Of a stretch of DNA of 64,000 nt, positions 59,875 through 64,000 are shown piece after piece (the first letter of the stretch is position 1; every line of letters begins with the position of its first letter). The position numbers and the translations under genes are program-made. The stretch comes from Mucilaginibacter jinjuensis (lineage in GTDB: Bacteria > Bacteroidota > Bacteroidia > Sphingobacteriales > Sphingobacteriaceae): positions 4,960,001 through 5,024,000 of the forward strand of contig NZ_CP117167.1 in NCBI RefSeq assembly GCF_028596025.1. The letters run 5' to 3'. Below the pieces are notes generated by a model. The model saw only the letters and a list, made by a program, of their open reading frames with translations. It had not been told where the DNA came from and searched no databases.

Positions 59875-60744
59875 TTAACCAAAAACAACTTCAAACACGC
59901 TGCCTTCCGGGATATTATCTTTAACCCTGATGCTGGCCTCATGCTTATCTAAAACTTGCTTCACTATGTATAAACCTAAGCCCGTCCCCTTTGTGTTACG
60001 GGTATCCTCACTACCTACACGGTAAAACCTCTCGAAAATACGGCTTTTTTCATTATCTGCGATACCTATCCCTTGGTCGGCCACCATGAAGTAAACCTGG
60101 CCATCTTTTCTGAACAGTTTTACATTAACCTCGGCGCACGGCTGCGAGTATTTAACAGCATTTTCGATAAGGTTGGTTACTACAGAAGTTAAAGCAAATT
60201 TATCGCCGGTGATCTCAATTTTGGGTTCAATCTCGGCGTTGATCAACTGCTGACTAAAGTCGCATTTATTAATTTGCAAACGGTTTACTACGCTATCAAC
60301 TAACGTAGAAAGGTTAAACTGCTCTTTAGGGAAAGTATATGAGCGGTTTTCTATTTTCGAAGCCAGCAGCATATTTTCCACCATATCGTTCAATCGGTCT
60401 ACATCCAGCAAACACTTGCCGGCAAAATCAATGATCTGCGAATGTTCGAGTTTTCTTTTCTGGATGGTTTCCATATATAATTTAATGGAAGCCAGCGGCG
60501 ATTTCAATTCGTGCGTTACCGAAAGCAGGAAGTTTCTTTTCTGCTCTTGTAAACGGCGTTCTTTGTTAATTGATGTATGCAGGTTGTATGCACCTACTGT
60601 AAAAACCAGTATAAAAACCGATCCTTCGCCCATAATCATCCCGAACCTGCCGGGTTGCAGGTGAACCAACATGTATCCCCACCAAAACAACTCGGCAATG
60701 GCGTAGATAATTAATGCATAAAAAATTACAAATGGCCTTTTCAT
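59875..60744 (-). CDS. Sensor histidine kinase
   Basis: 289 aa. Two membrane helices (about 5-27 and 38-55) with almost no periplasmic loop, then a dimerisation domain with phospho-acceptor His78 (FLLSVTHELKSPLASIKLYM). N box VTNLIENAVKYS, G1 ADQGIGIAD, F box and G2 GTGLGLYIVKQVL follow. With so short an outside part it probably senses within the membrane or through a partner. It starts 3 nt after hemL. Confidence 0.94.
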   Translation of the reverse strand: MKRPFVIFYALIIYAIAELFWWGYMLVHLQPGRFGMIMGEGSVFILVFTVGAYNLHTSINKERRLQEQKRNFLLSVTHELKSPLASIKLYMETIQKRKLEHSQIIDFAGKCLLDVDRLNDMVENMLLASKIENRSYTFPKEQFNLSTLVDSVVNRLQINKCDFSQQLINAEIEPKIEITGDKFALTSVVTNLIENAVKYSQPCAEVNVKLFRKDGQVYFMVADQGIGIADNEKSRIFERFYRVGSEDTRNTKGTGLGLYIVKQVLDKHEASIRVKDNIPEGSVFEVVFG

Positions 60745-60747
60745 CGC

Positions 60748-62121
60748 TTACTTGTCTTTAAATACAATATCTAAACTATCAAAAATAGCGCGTTTTGTTC
60801 TTTCTAAATCTGTTTTTGTGTGGGCTGATGAAATAAATCCTACCTCATAGCCAGATGGCCCCAGATAAATACCACGATTTAATAATTCGCGGTGCAGCTT
60901 TTTGAATTTCTCCATGCTGCTTCCATCAATCTCTTCGGCCTTGCGGATAGCTGCCTGATTGGTAAACGCAAACCAAAAGATAGAACCGATATGGAACACC
61001 TTGAATTTATAATTACGCGCCGTAGCAAAACGTTGAATTGATTCGGCAAACTCTTCGGTCTTGTTATTCAGGTCACGATAGAAACCCATGCGCAACAGCT
61101 CGGTAATCTGACCGATACCTGCTGCCATGGCAACCGGGTTACCAGATAATGTACCTGCCTGGTAAACGCTACCAACCGGTGAGATATGATCCATAATCTC
61201 GGCAGATGCACCGTAAGCGCCAACTGGTAAACCACCACCGATGATTTTACCATAGGTCAAAATATCTGGCTTAATCTGATAGTAACCTGCAGCACCTTCG
61301 AAACCTAAACGAAAACCAGAGATCACTTCATCGAAGATCAACAAAGTACCATTCTCTGTACAAATATCACGCAGGAATTGCAGGTATTCTTTCTCTTGCA
61401 GTAGCAGGCCATTGTTGGCTGGTACTGGTTCGATAATTACCGCTGCAATCTGATCTTTAAATTCGGCGAAGGCTTCTTTTAAAGCTTCGCGATCATTTAA
61501 TGATACCACAATGGTTTGCTCGGCAAATGCTTTAGGGATGCCTGCTGATGAGGTTTCGCCAAAAGTAACCAGTCCGCTACCGGCTTTAACCAGTAATGAG
61601 TCTGAGTGGCCGTGATAGCAGCCCTCGAACTTTAAAATCTTATCGCGTTTGGTAACGCCACGGGCTAGCCTGATAGCCGACATAACAGCCTCTGTACCCG
61701 AGCTTACAAAACGTATTTTTTGAATGTATTTGTTATTCTTGAGAATTAGTTCGGCCAATTCATTTTCCAATGCAGTTGGTGCCCCGAACGACATGCCGTG
61801 TTGAATTACTTCCAACACTTTCTCCCGAACCTTGGCATTGTTATGACCCAGGATAAGCGGCCCCCATGAGCAGCAGTAGTCTATAAACTGGTTACCATCA
61901 GCATCCCATAAATAGCTACCATCACCTTTTTCAATAAAAAGCGGGCTACCATAAACAGATTTAAACGCACGTACCGGCGAGTTTACCCCACCCGGGAAAT
62001 ACGTTTTAGCCTTCTCATACAATTCAGCAGACTTTTCGCGAACGATATCTGCCTTGCCTGTGGTATTCACAGGCTCATCGCCCTCATTACCAGAAAATAT
62101 TTTTTTAAACGAATCGAACAT
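60748..62121 (-). CDS. hemL: Glutamate-1-semialdehyde 2,1-aminomutase
   Basis: PLP enzyme forming 5-aminolevulinate, so this organism uses the C5 (glutamyl-tRNA) route. KSAELYEKAKTYFPGGVNSP at the start of the fold, FEGCYHGHSDSLLVKAGSG, and the PLP lysine in LTYGKIIGGGLPVGAYG are conserved. The ATG at 62119-62121 is chosen; a TTG five codons upstream lies in the repeat-like spacer. An N-terminal extension of about 30 residues precedes the conserved fold. Confidence 0.96.
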   Translation of the reverse strand: MFDSFKKIFSGNEGDEPVNTTGKADIVREKSAELYEKAKTYFPGGVNSPVRAFKSVYGSPLFIEKGDGSYLWDADGNQFIDYCCSWGPLILGHNNAKVREKVLEVIQHGMSFGAPTALENELAELILKNNKYIQKIRFVSSGTEAVMSAIRLARGVTKRDKILKFEGCYHGHSDSLLVKAGSGLVTFGETSSAGIPKAFAEQTIVVSLNDREALKEAFAEFKDQIAAVIIEPVPANNGLLLQEKEYLQFLRDICTENGTLLIFDEVISGFRLGFEGAAGYYQIKPDILTYGKIIGGGLPVGAYGASAEIMDHISPVGSVYQAGTLSGNPVAMAAGIGQITELLRMGFYRDLNNKTEEFAESIQRFATARNYKFKVFHIGSIFWFAFTNQAAIRKAEEIDGSSMEKFKKLHRELLNRGIYLGPSGYEVGFISSAHTKTDLERTKRAIFDSLDIVFKDK

Positions 62122-62128
62122 GTTTTTT

Positions 62129-62203
62129 AAAGTCAAAAGTTAGAAGTCAAAAGTCAAAAGTTGAAGGCGCACCTTTTTACTTTTAACTTTTGACTTTTAA
62201 CTT
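62129..62203 (-). repeat. Word palindrome, hemB-hemL spacer
   Basis: Arms of reiterated heptamer-like words: AAGTCAAAAGTTAGAAGTCA and AAAGTCAAAAGTTGAAGG against CCTTTTTACTTTTAACTTTT and GACTTTTAACTT. It lies 4 nt from the hemB stop and 7 nt from the hemL ATG. Confidence 0.88.
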
Positions 62204-62207
62204 ATTT

Positions 62208-63179
62208 TTATAGCCATTTATTTAACAATACTTCTTTAGCGTGGTAGGTTAAAATTGAGGTTGCTCCGGCACGTTTAAAGCTTGTTAGTACTTCTGTGAT
62301 GGCGCGCTGCTCATTTAACCAGCCGTTTTGTATAGCAGCCTTTATCATGGCATACTCACCGCTTACATTATACGCGGCAATTGGCAATTCAGTATTATCT
62401 TTTAATAGTTTAATTACATCAAGATATGGCAAACCTGGTTTCACCATTAAAAAGTCAGCACCTTCTGCTTCGTCTAAGCGAGCCTCAATTAAGGCTTCGC
62501 GCTGGTTGGCAGGGTTCATCTGGTAGCTTTTTTTATCACCAAATTTTGGTGCCGAACCCAAAGCATCCCTAAACGGACCGTAAAATGCACTGGCATATTT
62601 AGCGGTGTACGACATGATAGATACATTGGTAAAGCCTTCATTATCCAAAGCCTCACGGATGTAACCTACGCGGCCATCCATCATATCAGATGGTGCAATA
62701 ATATCGGCACCGGCGCGTGCATGGGCTATCGACATTTTAGCTAAAACCTCTAAAGTTTCATCGTTTAATATCTCGCCATTTTCAACAATGCCATCGTGGC
62801 CATCGCTGCTGTATGGGTCCATCGCTACATCTGTTACTACGCAAGCTTCGGGGAAATGTTTTTTCACTTCGGTGATGGCACGCAGGTACAAACTCTCTTC
62901 GCGGTAGCTTTCTGTTGCGTATTTATCTTTCAGATCCTCATCAATATTGGGGAAAAGATCAAAGGCTTTTAAGCCCAGGTTCATACAGCTTTCAACCTCA
63001 CGCAGCAGGTTATCAATCGAATACCGAAAAATGCCCGGCATTGATGAAACTTCTGTTTTCTGATTTGTACCTTCTACTATAAACAGTGGGAAAATCAAGT
63101 TAGCAGCGCTAACATGTGTTTCCTGCACCATTTGGCGTATCACTTCACTTTTCCTGTTCCTTCTTGGTCTCTGTAACAT
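62208..63179 (-). CDS. hemB: Delta-aminolevulinic acid dehydratase, Asp-rich metal type
   Basis: Condenses two ALA to porphobilinogen. The Schiff-base lysines are in MSYTAKYASAFYGPFRDA and MVKPGLPYLD. The metal site reads DVAMDPYSSDGHDG, the aspartate-rich form typical of plant/algal (Mg-linked) enzymes, instead of the three-cysteine zinc site. 323 aa, standard length. Confidence 0.97.
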   Translation of the reverse strand: MLQRPRRNRKSEVIRQMVQETHVSAANLIFPLFIVEGTNQKTEVSSMPGIFRYSIDNLLREVESCMNLGLKAFDLFPNIDEDLKDKYATESYREESLYLRAITEVKKHFPEACVVTDVAMDPYSSDGHDGIVENGEILNDETLEVLAKMSIAHARAGADIIAPSDMMDGRVGYIREALDNEGFTNVSIMSYTAKYASAFYGPFRDALGSAPKFGDKKSYQMNPANQREALIEARLDEAEGADFLMVKPGLPYLDVIKLLKDNTELPIAAYNVSGEYAMIKAAIQNGWLNEQRAITEVLTSFKRAGATSILTYHAKEVLLNKWL

Positions 63180-63193
63180 ATTATTTAGTTCGT

Positions 63194-63289
63194 AGTTGAT
63201 GGTTCATAGTTCATAGCCGAACCCTACTTTTTTATTATATATATTGACTTTGCTGATGTCTATGAACTATGATCCATAAACTATCAACT
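63194..63289 (-). repeat. Word palindrome, hemD-hemB spacer
   Basis: AGTTGATGGTTCATAGTTCA (from 63194) and CTATGAACTATGATCCATAA then ACTATCAACT (to 63289) are imperfect complements. One arm touches the hemD stop; the other ends 14 nt from the hemB ATG. Word and polarity match the ilvN-ilvC spacer. Confidence 0.85.
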
Positions 63290-64000
63290 TTAAAGTCCAA
63301 ACACCGCCTCTGCCAAACCGATTTCATCGGGCGAAAAAGGCAATGTATATTTTATATTCAGTTCATCGAGCGTGCGGCCGGTTGATTTGCCGATGGCTAC
63401 AATTTGCTGGTGATTATCCAAGAGATGATGTTCGAAATAATTTTCAACGTTTGATGGGCTGGTGAATACCAATACATCTGCAGATGATGCCGGTGCGGTT
63501 TCATCCAGCACGGTTTCATAAACCGGCAGATCAATGATCTTGGTATCGGCAGATAACCCCTGGTGGATACTCCTCATTGGATTTTCTGCACCGGGGAATA
63601 ATATCGTAGTACCGTTAGCCAGTTTCGCAAAATCGCGGGCTACTTCGGCAGTATCGTTGCTTTGGCCAACATAATCGGCAAAGTGGCCATTCTTCCGCAA
63701 CATATCTTCTGAGCCACTACCCATTACACCAAACTTAACCGGGTGTGCAAACTTAGGCTCTAACTGGAAGAAATATTCAACCGCATTTTTACTGGTAAAG
63801 AAGATCCACTCCACACTGCGTAAAATATATGAATCGAATGTATTGATTACAGGTACGGTACGTATTAACGACCATGCCTCGATCTCGATACCATGCTTCT
63901 CCAACGCACGGCGGAAATAACTTTGCGAACCCAAATCACGGGATATAAATACTTTTGACGGGAATTTGCGGTCTTTGCCGAAACGGGCAACTATCTTTTC
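63290..64000 (-). CDS. hemD: Uroporphyrinogen-III synthase, 5' end beyond the window
   Basis: Cyclises hydroxymethylbilane with D-ring inversion. Sequence identity in this family is low, but VFISRDLGSQSYFRRALEKH, WIFFTSKNAVEYFF, VLVFTSPSNVENYF and IVAIGKSTGRTL follow the HemD pattern. The frame is open to the right edge with 16 residues (EKIVARFGKDRKFPSK) before the usual first strand. No Met is seen there, and a TTG at 63932-63934 would cut into the conserved start. It may therefore be a longer protein or a HemC-HemD fusion. Confidence 0.85.
   Translation of the reverse strand, partial: EKIVARFGKDRKFPSKVFISRDLGSQSYFRRALEKHGIEIEAWSLIRTVPVINTFDSYILRSVEWIFFTSKNAVEYFFQLEPKFAHPVKFGVMGSGSEDMLRKNGHFADYVGQSNDTAEVARDFAKLANGTTILFPGAENPMRSIHQGLSADTKIIDLPVYETVLDETAPASSADVLVFTSPSNVENYFEHHLLDNHQQIVAIGKSTGRTLDELNIKYTLPFSPDEIGLAEAVFGL

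Noticed and set aside
62129..62203. Possible CRISPR-like array of short repeats
   Set aside because: The repeats are 7-10 nt words without unique spacers of constant length, and form a palindrome; no cas genes are nearby.

Overview
The window is chromosomal DNA from a Bacteroidota bacterium, most likely Sphingobacteriaceae (Mucilaginibacter/Pedobacter-like). This is inferred from gene content and order: a compact mraZ-to-ftsZ cluster, split atpD-atpC, short-form adenylate kinase, OmpP1/FadL and SGNH lipoproteins, and an ECF sigma/anti-sigma/barrel trio. It also fits the recurrent -7 element TAnnTTTG and the lack of clear Shine-Dalgarno sequences. No insertion sequence, prophage, integrase, CRISPR array or rRNA was seen.

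Layout. 1-137 holds the first codons of an alpha-oxoamine-synthase-like gene. 284-16313 is the division and cell-wall cluster on the minus strand, transcribed mraZ-rsmH-ftsL-ftsI-murE-mraY-murD-ftsW-murG-murC-ftsQ-ftsA-ftsZ, with a three-box MraZ operator upstream. 16483-25191 is mixed: an outer-membrane barrel, a YceH protein, a Tat-type SGNH hydrolase, a lipoprotein/Tae4-like amidase pair, a CocE hydrolase, then gap, a GNAT gene and pgk. 25543-34575 carries a polytopic membrane protein, obgE, adk, tRNA-Arg(ACG), a peroxiredoxin, a CarboxypepD-like surface protein, a quinone oxidoreductase and a FadL/SGNH-lipoprotein pair. 34798-36638 is atpD-atpC. 38011-51130 is a complete branched-chain amino acid cluster (ilvD, ilvB, ilvN, ilvC, leuC, leuD, leuB, leuA, ilvA) with two SAM methyltransferases inside it. 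51328-56781 holds an orphan ABC ATPase, an ECF sigma operon, an amidohydrolase and a GNAT. 56957-64000 is a heme-biosynthesis cluster (hemD, hemB, hemL, hemE, a HemJ-like gene) that encloses a two-component system and a TPR protein.

The most unusual signal is in the spacers. Many intergenic gaps are filled by imperfect palindromes whose arms repeat 7-12 nt 'words' (such as GTCAAAA, GACAACAGACAAC, GAACTATGAACC). One arm begins just after the upstream stop codon and the other ends just before the next start codon, so folding of the mRNA would bring stop and start together. Each word family keeps the same polarity relative to transcription. Lone 'stop-side' or 'start-side' halves also occur, as do chimeras of two families. 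At least six further repeat families (here A to F) lie in spacers. Repeat-like sequence has entered reading frames at murD and has created false starts for other genes.
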